64,000 nucleotides of DNA, from NCBI RefSeq assembly GCF_048771995.1, contig NC_133063.1, forward strand, positions 68,701,514 through 68,765,513, written 5' to 3'. Each line of letters begins with the position of its first letter. The first letter of the stretch is position 1. Source of the stretch: Taeniopygia guttata. Lineage: Eukaryota > Chordata > Aves > Passeriformes > Estrildidae. The position numbers were made by a program, and so were the translations under genes. This document shows positions 53,986 to 64,000 of the stretch, piece by piece. The notes under the pieces are model-generated. The model was not told where the DNA came from and did not search any database. It saw only the letters and a program-made list of their open reading frames with translations.

Positions 53986-56900
53986 GCAAGGTTAGCCAGG
54001 GAAGGCCACAGCTTTAGGCCATGCATTTCTCCACAGAAGCTGACAGGAGGGGATCAGTAGCAGAGAAGTTTGAATTTCTGACCTCAGTGTACTAGGACAC
54101 CTTCAGCCTTGCACCTGGTGACCTGGCTCAGCCTTTGTTCAGCTACACCACCAACACACAGACCTGTCCACCACTGAACCCTGCCAAGTCATGTCCAAAG
54201 CTGTCTGTTTCCTATCTATCCACACCTACAGCTGTACTCTCACATACTGCTCACAGCTGAGGACACTGCAAGGTCTTGCATTTTAATCATATTGCTGAAT
54301 TCACTAAGGAAGAGAGAAAGACTGTGTCTGGTCTCATCAGCATACTGAATATTACACTTATCACACAGAGGTAGTTAATTACTTAAGGTACTCCAGGTCT
54401 CAGAAACACAATAAACAATTAGTATAATTTAACTTTACAGCTAACACAACAAATTAAAATAGAGAAACACATCCCCCTTTTTTTTGGTTCATGAGACAGG
54501 ACATAAACTCTTCTGTGAATAGGCCTAATAAGTGGAATTTGCCTTTAGGGCATTACTGATGAAAAATGACAAGTGTAATATTTTTATCTAGCACTTTGCT
54601 GAGATTCTGTCAGCAAATCCCCAAACTATGCAGTTCCAAACTACTCTAAGGAAGATTTTATCCCTTAAGTCTCTTAGAAGATCCTTCCTTCCCAAAATAC
54701 GTTGGTGTTCTGCTATTATGATGTTGTCTGTGGAAATGCTTTAAAACCCCAAAGTATTGCTTCTCCCCAGGAGACCAAGACTGGTTCATAAAAAATAAAA
54801 TTTTGATCTCATGGGCAGATAAATGTGCTGTGCAAGCATTATGCTGAAGTGCAGAGAATTTTTCAGCTAAACTGCTATTTTATGCCATAAAGAACCAATG
54901 CTTCTATCCATCTAAACTGTCTGCCTATTTATATTTCAAATCACCATGGCATCCCGTCACAACAAATTAAAAAAACTCGCAAAAACCCCTCTTCATTTGT
55001 TAGTCATCATTATCAGCACATACAAGCCATCAGGTCCTGTTTTCATTGCTCATGCAAGAGCCCTCTACAGCTCCCAGGGTGCTGCATCTGCAGTCTGAAC
55101 ATGCAGTACTCACTTCAAACTAGAGACAATGTGCAATGCTGAATGCTTAAATACTTTTTTTTGATCACTAGCTTTTGAGGTGGAATGCCACTGGAAGCTT
55201 GCATAAACAAAAGGCTAAAAAGGGATTTATCCATCAGTGACCTATTAACATCTATGAATACACCTTAGTATGCAGGTCTTAAGTCTTACACTGTCTTGAG
55301 TTTGAAGGCATCAGTTTATTTCAAATGGACTAAAAATCCATCATCCCAGATTCTTCATCACTATAACTTGTTAGAACTGCAGCTAAAGCAGCATTCCCTT
55401 CTGGCATGCACAATATCACGATGACTTAAATTGATTTCTTCAGACAAAGGACCAAGAAGCTTGCAGAAAATTTGCTTCTTCTACCACTGCTCAGCATGTG
55501 TGGGTGCAGATTTAGCTTGCCTAAATCAAGTCAAGGAGAGACTCTATGCTCTTGAAATTCAGCTGAGGCTTAAGGACCAGTTTAACCTGCCTGCTTTCCA
55601 TTACAACCTAACCGACCACCTAAATAATTTAGCTCATTCCACCATTCTAACCAGGTTCACATTTCTATATTCCTCCCCTGGCACCAAGTTAGGGATCAAG
55701 CTATCCTTGCCCACCCTGAGGATACCTGGGGATACAGGCACCCAGGCTAGTCCAAGGCCTCCAAGAAACCTGAGAGAAATGTTCCAGACAGGGTGTGGGT
55801 TTGGGATATCATGGTGCTTCTCCCTGGGAAGCAGAAGGTTGCAGGACAACATTACTGCTGCTGGAAGGAGATAGTAGTGGCAGTGTGAGGCAGGTTCCCC
55901 TCTGTCCATGCTACAGGCCCTAGTGCCCCAACCCCTCCCCCCGCCTTAGTGCCTTGTAACTTGGACATTTAAATTAAATTGACTTATTTATGCCATCTGT
56001 AGTTAAATTTACTATGTGTGTATGTTTCTTCGATTTATAAATAAGACTGCAGACAAGGAAATTATATTCCTTGTGTGCTGCTTCACTTACCAAATTGCCT
56101 ATAACGTCTTTTTTGTGCTCATTAATTACCCTTTAGTCCCACCAGCCTAGGATGGATATGCAATTGTTCACATTTGAGAAGAAAAACAAAATCAGAAAAA
56201 AAAAAATAAAATAAAAAGAGAAATCCAGGAGCCAAAGATATATTGGAGGGTTACTGTAACATCAGGATTTAGCTTAAAGCATAGTTCATGGCAAAACAAA
56301 ACAAACTGCATTTCCTAACGCTGAGCACCAGGAAAACATCAACCTAGGACATTGTAATGTATGCCAGGTCCCCTCCTATTCTCAGGTAACAAATATTCCC
56401 TAAAAATGTATGCAAGTCACTGTTTGCAATGGAGCACCACAGGCTTCAAGATGTGCTGTGGTCACCAGCAGCAGACAAGAACAAGAAGGCTGAGTGAAGC
56501 AAAGCAGTGGGACATCTGAACTGCCAGTGGCTCAACCTACAGTTCTAAATGGTGATCTAATGCTAAGAAAAATACATTAAGTCCAGTGCATATGTGGCAA
56601 GTTCAGAGCTGCCCTGTGGTGCTTCATGACTACCATGCACAGTCTTGCCTCCAGCAGACTCTGTGTGAACATGTTCATCTCAATGGGGAGACATGGAGGA
56701 AGAGACAGGAAAAATAGAAATATCTCTGGCAGTCACCTCTGTGAAGGTTCAGGAAAACAAATGCTAGGAAAACAGTACAGAGAGAAACTTTCTCTTTAAA
56801 TATCTCTCCTATTTAAAAAATTAGGCTTTCTCCTCAAGGTCTGCAAAACTCATCACAGAAAAGGTGAAGTAACTGATGACTTGTGACTACTGGTTATCAC

Positions 56901-57508
56901 AGGGTCACAAATATTTCACTCCCACTGTAAGCCTTCTCCTACATGTGCATTACTTACTCTTTACCTCTTGCTGTAAACTCCAGTCTTAATTAATTTTGGA
57001 TGAACCATGTTGCTTTTTGTATTTCTTGGGGTTCTTCAATGAGGATGGGTTTTGGTGCTTCTTCATCACCTTCCTTGTTATTCAGTGTTCAATACCTCAG
57101 TATCCATTAGCCATAAACTATCATTCCTGTGCTGATGCCCTCCACTACTATGCCCCTGATGCACAGAGCTGAAGCAGCTTCTTGTCACCAGATGAAGGCT
57201 TCCTTACTGTTTCCAACCAGGAAAGACAACAGTCCAAGGTTTCTTCCTAGTCTTGTCCTCCACTTCAAAGATACTGAAGATGCCACTGGTGATGATGTGC
57301 TTGTGTTAGAGGTGGCAGCCTTGCTTACACTGTCCCCAGCAGCAGCTAAAATCCTGAGTGCAACCTGTTGCCTTTACACTGTAGAGTAGTAAAGTATCAC
57401 AAAATGGATAATTTATTTTTTCATTGCAAAAGGGAAAGTGTAAGGAAAAGAATGCCCTCTTTAAACACCCTCTTTTCCACTCTATGGAATCTGTGAGCAA
57501 TCTGGGAG

Positions 57509-57649
57509 ATGTGTCCCTGTATGATGTCTTTGGTATGATGTCTCCCTGTCTCCTTGCCTGCCTGACTTCCCGTTAAATCTTTAAATATGAATACCCCTGC
57601 ATGTGTTGCTTTACAACACGTGTTGTTTTGACATCATACAGGGAGACAT
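57509..57649. repeat. 20-bp imperfect inverted repeat flanking a CACGTG palindrome
   Basis: ATGTGTCCCTGTATGATGTC at 57509-57528 is the complement, with one mismatch, of GACATCATACAGGGAGACAT at 57630-57649. Inside, ACAACACGTGTTGT at 57613-57626 is a perfect 14-bp palindrome around an E-box. A second partial copy, GTATGATGTCTCCCTGT, lies at about 57533-57549. It could be the remains of a small terminal-inverted-repeat element; the family is unknown. Confidence 0.6.
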
Positions 57650-58506
57650 ACACAAAGTCTCCTTCTTTCCTTGCTTCCCCTGGTCCTTCTGATTTGCAAT
57701 CACTGCCTCCTACCATTTCAACCTCACATTTATCTCCCTCTGCAATGGCATCCCACAGTTTTATAGCTAAATTATGTCTGGCAGATTAATGAACCCCTTG
57801 ACCCCATATAAACAACTTTTGCTGTGAAGATACATGTAAAAAATACAGAGATTAGCCAGCGGAGAATTAAACTGGTAACAAAGTAAAACATTGAATGGCG
57901 GACAGTTAATGAAGTAAGACATAACCTAATGCAGTTAGTGAAGCAGAATGGTGACAAAGAATTGTCCTTCAGGACCCACTTTTCCTAGCAGGGGATTTTA
58001 GCAAGTTACTGAGAGAGAAATTTGTGTAGAACATATTAAGGAAGTGAGTGAGTGACAGGATATGAAAATGGCTATTGGACCATATGGTCTCTGAGGCAGG
58101 AAAATATCACAAAGGCATGTGTGCCTGACCCATCACAAATGACTGACTAATCATAAGCCAAGGATCATGCTGTAATGGACCTCCTGGCCATTAATTCCAT
58201 ACCCTTGGTCCTGTAAGTGTTACAAAAACCCACACAAAAAAATTTAATGTGAAGCATAATTACACTTGTACTGTGCTTTCCAGCTCCTCAAATGGATTTC
58301 AAACAGGAGTGCTTACAATTTAAGCAAATCCCTGTTTGCTACACTGCCAAGAACATACATTACATACTATCAGTTAGTTATGTACGGATTGTTTCTCTGA
58401 AATCTCCTTCATTTGTGAATTAACTGTATACTGCCATGACTGCATTTCTTATTCGTCTTATTGCTGCCTCAGGTCATCCAGTGCCAAATTATTTTAGGTA
58501 ATGTTT

Positions 58507-58550
58507 TCCTCCCTCCCTCCCTCCGTCCCTCCCTCCCTCCATCCCTCCCT
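58507..58550. repeat. TCCC microsatellite
   Basis: About eleven CTCC/TCCC units with two single-base interruptions. Confidence 0.9.
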
Positions 58551-60951
58551 AGCAATAGCTTACTGCTAAGCCATCCTCACACCGGGTGAACAAGGATGCT
58601 CTCACACTTCATCAGCTTCATCATGCCCAGTTTGAGCTGCAATGAACCCATATAACTCCAGCAACCATGTCTCACCACTTACACCACTAATTTGCACTTG
58701 CATAAGGGAAAAGTTCACTTCTGATTTTTCTTCTGATTTCCTTAAGCAGATAAACTGCAAGTCTGCTGATACTGTTTTTTAAGCTATCTAGATCCTTAAT
58801 TTGTGCAATGGTTATTCACAATAGCAATGACATCATGTTTTTGCAGAGTATTTTCTAAATACTGTCTTCCAAGCAAATTTCAAGAGACCATCTTGTGTAC
58901 AGAGGTCTGCAACTCCAGTTTGATGGAAAACATCTTGCAATTAACCTGTCATTACAGCAAAATTAACATTCACAATTACAAAATAGGGATTTGTGAACTT
59001 TTTTTAAAACAGCAGAGCACAGTGTGTTTTCTAAAAGAACCAATTTTCAAGATGATTTTTCAAACAGTATTTGACAAAGGTAGCAATTAGCTTAAACAGG
59101 CACTTGTTATTCTGTCACATTTGAAAACCTTCTGCAGTTTTGCAGCTCTGCCTATTTCTTTCTCTTGCCAGACTTTGACAATAGGGTAAAGAATGAACTG
59201 TTTTTTTTACCAGAAGTCAATATCAAAGGAATGTTTTCAAGGGTAGATTAATTATTTCTTCAGAGACAATATCAGCAAAAGCTCTTTTCTTGATTTTGTT
59301 CACTCTCCAAACAATGTCAATTTCTGAGAACAACAAAGAAACAAAGTTTGGAGTATTGCATTGCATTGAGCAAGAGAAGTACAGAGTCGAGAATTGAAAT
59401 CTTCTCTGGAAAAGTTTAGCCTGTAAATCAAACCAGTGCAGTGTAGTGTATGGCCACAGGAAAATAAAAGATAATGTATTCAAATCACTAAACTATATTT
59501 TCATGATATGCCCAAAATGCTCACTGCATTAAAGTGGTTAGCAAATGGCACGTGGTTAGGATAAGGATAGCAATCTTTCTGACAGATTTGTACACATATG
59601 CATAAAATATGTGAGTATGCAAACATCCATACACAAAAATTGGCTAAAATCCAGGTTTGCAAAAACTTTTTTTGCCCCTGAACTGATTTGTTCTTTGGTA
59701 TGCAGCTTTATATAGAGAGAGATTTATGATAAATCTGTTAGTGTTCAGAAAATATCCCCCAGAAATTAAATTCACAATTAGCTCTGAATTAAACATTCAG
59801 TAATAACTGAAATATTTTCTTCCACTACACAAAGTTATCTAATTTCCTCTGAAAAGTTCAAGGAGCAGCTAGTTTATTTTTAGCCAATCTTTCTTGTGTG
59901 TAAAGAAACGAGTGATTTTGTAATATTGGTATGCTATAAGAATACTTTGTGTTCTTTGAACTTCATCATGATAGAGCATATTACACGCTCATAAAGAAGC
60001 TGAGAGATGAGCCCTTAAGCATGGTGTGGATAGAGAAGTCTTCAAGAGGAATATAAACACCTGACTCAGAGGAATGTCAGTGCCACTGATTCTGTAAGAA
60101 CAAGCAGATAGGTGGGACCAAGGCAGTACAGCACAGATGCAACAGGGGCAGACAAGGAAGCAAGAAATGTGTGTCAGAAAATCAGAGGCCATGCAGCTGC
60201 AGTCCTAAACTCACAGGGAGAGGGAGTGGTGTGACATGCATATGCATGAAGCAAACAAAATTTCACAACAGGACAGCCTTAAAAAATACACCATGGATTA
60301 TGGATTTAAAAGTCTAGAGTCAGAAAATTAACTTCAGGGAGTGTGGCACCCCTTTTCCCCTCTTTGAAGGTAATGCTGGTGTGAACCTGGATAAGTGTCT
60401 GGGAGGAGGATCCGGCAGATCCCAAGCTGTTCTTTCAGATTTCAGGTAGCATAGCAATAGACCTGCACATGAGGGTAATTTAGCTGCAAAGCAGCGAGTA
60501 AATGTTAAGGAGACAGGTAAGCTATGCTAATTTATGATCACTGGTAGTGTTGGTATAAGAAAGGCTCAGGAGGGCCAGTTACACCCAAGGAAACAAGAAG
60601 GAACAATGGAAGAAATTATTGCAATAGATACATTTGTTAAGGGACGGAAGTTGGAAAAGACTGTTCCTGGATATATGCCTTGCATTAAGTCTTTTCTAAG
60701 TCTATGTCATCCTGTTACAAGAACATGCAGGAATGAATCGGGCTTTTCCCCTGTTGCTAGCTGGTTTTTAGTAAAGTCTAAGTGAAGAACCAGCAGTTTT
60801 CAGTACAGTGTGTGACAGAATACATAAATCAAAACAAAATTCTCTCCAGAGCCATGACAAATGTATCTATCATATTGTTCTGTGACCTGTGACTGAGTCC
60901 AACACAACTCACCATTATGCCACCAAGAGGAATCCAAGGTTAATGTAACCT

Positions 60952-61098
60952 CTTTATTTTGCCTGTCTTTTTTTTTTTTTTTCTTTTTGTTTTTTTTCTT
61001 TTTTCTGAACAAGGTGGGGTGAGGCAGAGTGGGAGGTTGGTGGGTTGGTGAGTTGGTTGGCTGGCTGGCTGGAGTTTTTTGTTTGTTTGGTGTTTTAT
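60952..61098 (+). repeat. Inverted repeat, left arm
   Basis: 147 bp: CTTTATTTTGCCTGTC, a long T run, CTGAACAAGGTGGGGTGAGG, CAGAGTGGGAGGTTGGTGGG, TTGG/CTGG units, then TGTTTTAT. Its reverse complement recurs at 61358-61495 with very few differences, mainly the length of the T run and one TTGG/CTGG swap. Confidence 0.93.
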
Positions 61099-61357
61099 GT
61101 GCCCTTCCTGGCACACTAAGCAGCATGACATGCATTCTTTTTTCAGATTTCAGGGTCGGTGGTGGGCTGGACATCAATCTGTCCTATGAATACAAAGAGC
61201 CACTGAATTTGTAAACTGTACCATTCTGGTACCGTTCCAGTAACCACCACTTCCTCTTTTTTTACCCTGTTCACATCCCACCACTAGCAAGAACCAGCCA
61301 CCAGGAACACAAATCTCAATGTGACATAGTTTATGATGATCCAAAAATCAGGATCTT

Positions 61358-61495
61358 ATAAAACACCAACCAAACAAAAAACTCCAGCCAGCCAACCAAC
61401 CAACTCACCAACCCACCAACCTCCCACTCTGCCTCACCCCACCTTGTTCAGAAAAAAGAAAAAGAAAAAAAAAAAAAAAGACAGGCAAAATAAAG
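61358..61495 (-). repeat. Inverted repeat, right arm
   Basis: 138-bp reverse-complement copy of 60952-61098, starting ATAAAACACC and ending AGACAGGCAAAATAAAG. The two arms are separated by 259 bp of unrelated sequence. High identity, including the low-information T run, points to a recent inverted duplication. The pair lies about 400 bp upstream of the ITPRIPL1-like promoter. Confidence 0.93.
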
Positions 61496-61680
61496 GGAAA
61501 TAGCTGAGTCCCCACTCTTGGAGGGATTGAAAAGGCATGGAATATTTGAGGACTCAATTTCTTAAAGGAGTACGCAGTGTTAGGTTCGCGGTCACACTGT
61601 GGGATCTTCAGGGACTTTTTCAACCACTCTGATTCTGAGATTTGAGTGTAGCTCAACCCGTGAGGAGTCAAAGCTTAGAC

Positions 61681-61735
61681 TCAATGATCCTCAAGGGCGC
61701 CTTCCAACAGGGATATCTATGAGATTGTGAGTGGA
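61681..61735 (+). mobile_element. CR1 3' tail fragment
   Basis: TCAATGATCCTCAAGGGCGC, CTTCCAACAG and GAGATTGTGAGT follow the CR1 terminal block (GATGATCCTTGAGGTCCCTTCCAAC...ATTCTGTGATT). Short and diverged. Confidence 0.75.
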
Positions 61736-61905
61736 AGGCAGATGAAAATAAATCCAAAAGAGAGAACAATGGGAGTTATTTGAAGAAGCTTCACTCAAAA
61801 GCAGCCTTAAGCAGTGCACCAGGGCCTTTCTGAGTTCCTGAGGGAGGAGCTGGCTGAGGGCACAAAGGGTGGGGTTGGCTGGGCTGTGATGCGCTCTGGC
61901 ACCTG

Positions 61906-61949
61906 TGACATCACAGAGGACGTGTCACAGAGGGGGAAGCAATAAAAGG
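61906..61949 (+). promoter_or_regulatory. ITPRIPL1-like gene promoter: CRE-like site and TATA-like box
   Basis: TGACATCA at 61906-61913 differs by one base from the cAMP response element TGACGTCA, and GACGTGTCA follows at 61919. AATAAAAGG at 61941-61949 is a plausible TATA box, which predicts transcription from about 61970-61980. A CRE close to a TATA box is common in genes driven by CREM in male germ cells. That regulator is an inference. Confidence 0.5.
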
Positions 61950-61991
61950 CCCCAGCAGGTTAACGCTGGCCCTCTGTTGCTTGGGCAAGCG

Positions 61992-62295
61992 GTGAGTACA
62001 CACACGGCGGGGAGGCTGGGCTGGGGACAAGGGCTGGGGCAGAAACGCTGCAACCGGGGCTGGCTTCTCCCCCTGCCTGCAGGGACAGCCCCTCATGGGA
62101 GAGCCTTGGGCAGGCCACAGGGCTGCTGCTGCTGCTGCAGCTCCAGGGGCACTGGGATAGCTCTTGCTGCCTGCCAGCTGTCTGGGGCCCTGTCCTTCCT
62201 GCGCCCAGAACCCTGAGCATCCTGTCCTCCCTCCAGCAACCAGTAGTTCCCGCCCTCCCTTCCCCACTCAAGGCCTTCTCTCCCTCCTCCTGCAG
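61992..62295 (+). other. Predicted 5'UTR intron of ITPRIPL1-like gene
   Basis: Donor GCG/GTGAGTAC at 61991-61992 and acceptor CCCTCCTCCTGCAG ending at 62295 bound a 304-bp interval directly before ACCATGG. A short non-coding exon (about 61970-61991) spliced to the coding exon fits the strength of both sites and the promoter position. Confidence 0.6.
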
Positions 62296-62298
62296 ACC

Positions 62299-63807
62299 AT
62301 GGATCCAGTCGTGTTCCTGTTCGTGCTCTTGCAACGTCTCATCCAGTACCCGCCGCCCGTGGGTGATGGTTTGGATGAGGAAACACATTGGCGCATGGAA
62401 GCGCGTGCAAAGTACTTGGAATGGGAGAGGCTTCGGCTGGAGCAGCAGGTGGAGCAGCTCTCCCAGAAGAAGATGCAACACTTGCAGCTCTTAGCTGTTG
62501 CTGTGCTCCTGGCCCTGGTCTTGGTCCTGTGGATTATTGGGTGGAAAAGCAGCCCGAGGAGAAAGGAGAATGAAGAAGAAAACCATGGTGCAAATGAAGA
62601 GGAAGTTGGCAATGTTGCTGGAAATGAAGATGACAGTGATGGAAATGATGTTGTCAATGGGGCTGCATTTGCAGAAAACAACGACAATGATGTTGAAAAT
62701 GTAGTCCAAGAAGACAACAATTTTGACGATCGTGTTGGACAAGATATAATGGAGCGCATACAGTGGCCTGCACAGGACCTGCAGAGAGGCTGTGGGTGGG
62801 TAACTGACCTGATGGACAATTATACATTTTACTTTGCGCATGTCTTGCTCGACAGTTTCTACCCAGTCCTGCACCGAGCCATCGGGGTGGGCAGTGCCTT
62901 TGAAGGGTGGAGTCCCCGTGAGCAGGATGTCGTGTACCGTGTGCTCATACCCATGACTCCTCCCCGAGGCCACAGCTTCCACCTGGAGCTGGACAGCACG
63001 AGGCAGAGGCATGTGAGGAACTTCCGTGTCCGCGTGCAGCTGGAGTGCACCTGCACGGGGCAGCAGCTGGGTGAGAACATGCTGTGCTTCCTGCACAACC
63101 CCGAGGAGGAGCTGAGGAGCAATCAGGAACCCAGCCTCCTAGACACCCTGTGCACAGACTCCTACCTGGACGTGCAGAAAACTGCCCGCTGGTTCCGGCA
63201 ACTGGTGAAAGCAATCTGGCCAGCTTTCCCTCAGTCACACAACTGGCATTTAACGCTGCTGCCCTCCGCACGCTCCTGCCAATTCAATGTGACCACCAAT
63301 GGTGAAGAAAGCTTCAGGATTGAGATGCTGTTCGGGGTACGGAGAGGTGACTCAGCCGTCTTTGTGAGCAGCCAACCTAGAGAGGCCTACACACTAAGCA
63401 CAATCTGGCGTGAGTCCTACGCTGTGGCAGAGGCTGAGTTCTTCAAGTACATTGCCAGGCAGGCCCCCCCTGACAGCTTGCACCTCAAATGCCTTCAGTT
63501 CTTCTCCTGCCTTGTTCGGGGCCTCAGCTTTTCCACCTACACCATGAAGACCATTGTCATGCACCTGCTCAGTGCCATGCCTGCGTCATCGTGGCGCAGG
63601 GGACATCTCCGGGAGCGACTGACGGACATCAGGGACAGCCTGCATATATGTTTGCAACAAAAATTCCTCGAGCACTTCATTGTGGGTAACCGGACATTTC
63701 CTCAGGACATCAATTTACCCCCAGATGTAAAAATGGGTAGGACATCCAATCTCTTCCGTCACCTGGCGCAGCGGCCGGCTGCCCACACCCAGGCAATGCA
63801 GGATTAG
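62299..63807 (+). CDS. ITPRIPL1-like: ITPRIP-like protein (ITPRIPL1-like), intact, 502 aa, single coding exon
   Basis: Member of the inositol 1,4,5-trisphosphate receptor-interacting protein family, which has a Mab-21/nucleotidyltransferase-type fold on a membrane anchor. Founder ITPRIP binds the IP3 receptor and dampens calcium release; the role of this copy is unknown. Residues: hydrophobic start 1-16; charged helix, probably coiled coil, 32-60; membrane span 63-81; basic stop KSSPRRK; acidic Asn-rich linker about 90-145; core about 146-480. In the core, G198-S199 with E208-x-D210 resembles the nucleotidyltransferase GS...[DE]h[DE] motif. ACCATGG is an ideal start, directly after a predicted splice acceptor. 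The frame extends upstream to 62164, but that part would be intronic. There is no disruption, so it looks functional. Confidence 0.88.
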   Translation: MDPVVFLFVLLQRLIQYPPPVGDGLDEETHWRMEARAKYLEWERLRLEQQVEQLSQKKMQHLQLLAVAVLLALVLVLWIIGWKSSPRRKENEEENHGANEEEVGNVAGNEDDSDGNDVVNGAAFAENNDNDVENVVQEDNNFDDRVGQDIMERIQWPAQDLQRGCGWVTDLMDNYTFYFAHVLLDSFYPVLHRAIGVGSAFEGWSPREQDVVYRVLIPMTPPRGHSFHLELDSTRQRHVRNFRVRVQLECTCTGQQLGENMLCFLHNPEEELRSNQEPSLLDTLCTDSYLDVQKTARWFRQLVKAIWPAFPQSHNWHLTLLPSARSCQFNVTTNGEESFRIEMLFGVRRGDSAVFVSSQPREAYTLSTIWRESYAVAEAEFFKYIARQAPPDSLHLKCLQFFSCLVRGLSFSTYTMKTIVMHLLSAMPASSWRRGHLRERLTDIRDSLHICLQQKFLEHFIVGNRTFPQDINLPPDVKMGRTSNLFRHLAQRPAAHTQAMQD

Positions 63808-64000
63808 CGGCTGCTGCACAAGAGGTTCAAAAGAATCGCTCTCGGAGAGGATAACTGAAGGAAGGGCAGGAGCCATGGCCATGTGCACAGAGCTGTGCTT
63901 GTGCTGCTCACAGCTGGCAGCAGACAACCACCTCCTAGCACAAATTTGGCGCTAAGGAGAAGAGGATGCGTGCAAAGGCTCTGGAGAAGGTCCAACAGCC
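63808..64000 (+). other. 3'UTR of the ITPRIPL1-like gene, cut by window end
   Basis: Non-coding sequence after TAG at 63805-63807. No AATAAA is present before the window ends, so the transcript end lies outside. Confidence 0.6.

Larger units (their letters stand above)
53986..60951. other. Intergenic, no supported gene
   Basis: AT-rich DNA with a TCCC microsatellite at 58507-58550 and an A-rich run near 56190-56220. The 147-residue frame at 55431-55874 has no family resemblance that I can name. The inverted-repeat structure at 57509-57649 is listed separately. Confidence 0.55.

Noticed and set aside
55431-55874. 147-residue + strand frame with a leucine-rich middle
   Set aside because: No motif I can name and no gene context; conservation would be needed to take it further.
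62164-62298. Longer start for the ITPRIPL1-like protein (45 extra residues from 62164)
   Set aside because: The added part is Pro/Ser-rich and lies inside the predicted 5'UTR intron. ACCATGG at 62296-62302 is the stronger start and gives the family-typical MDP beginning.
62268-63271. Several long minus-strand frames opposite the ITPRIPL1-like gene
   Set aside because: They mirror the codon pattern of the real + strand frame and have no domains.

Overview
This is a piece of a bird genome, probably a songbird. The evidence is CR1 LINE fragments ending in the avian ATTCTGTG-type tail, fossil LTRs of the avian ERVL kind, a compact VLDLR gene, and an intact ITPRIPL1-like gene of the kind that is multi-copy in passerines. 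VLDLR is Z-linked in birds, and repeat density here is low, so a Z chromosome origin is likely. That is inferred from knowledge of the gene, not shown by the window.

Layout. 127-1395: minus-strand, 5'-truncated CR1 LINE. 1396-18940: AT-rich intergenic DNA with no gene I can support, plus older CR1 debris. About 18950-20050: CpG island with the VLDLR promoter. 19599-33503: complete VLDLR coding region on the + strand in 19 exons. Every junction is GT-AG, the phases agree, and the product is 891 residues. It is followed by a proximal 3'UTR to about 34115 and perhaps a distal one to about 37015. 37 kb to 60.9 kb: AT-rich intergenic DNA with two fossil ERVL LTR pieces (40474-40943 and about 53735-53985), CR1 ends and microsatellites. 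60952-61495: a near-perfect inverted repeat with arms of about 140 bp. 61904-63807: an ITPRIPL1-like gene with a CRE-like site, a TATA-like box, a predicted 5'UTR intron and an uninterrupted 502-residue reading frame.

VLDLR is the eight-repeat LDL-receptor family member. In birds it is the oocyte vitellogenin/VLDL receptor (LR8), and in brain a reelin receptor. All parts are present: eight LDLa repeats, EGF A and B, the YWTD propeller, EGF C, an 84-nt O-linked-sugar exon, a membrane span, and a tail with the FDNPVY internalisation motif. The O-sugar exon has a weak acceptor that lies inside an 18-bp tandem duplication, which bears on its known alternative splicing. The proximal 3'UTR carries four canonical Pumilio octamers in about 210 nt.

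The two genes look unrelated in function. The observations most worth a second look are the Pumilio-site cluster, the duplicated acceptor of the O-sugar exon, the inverted repeat next to the ITPRIPL1-like gene, and that gene's position where KCNV2 would be the expected downstream neighbour.
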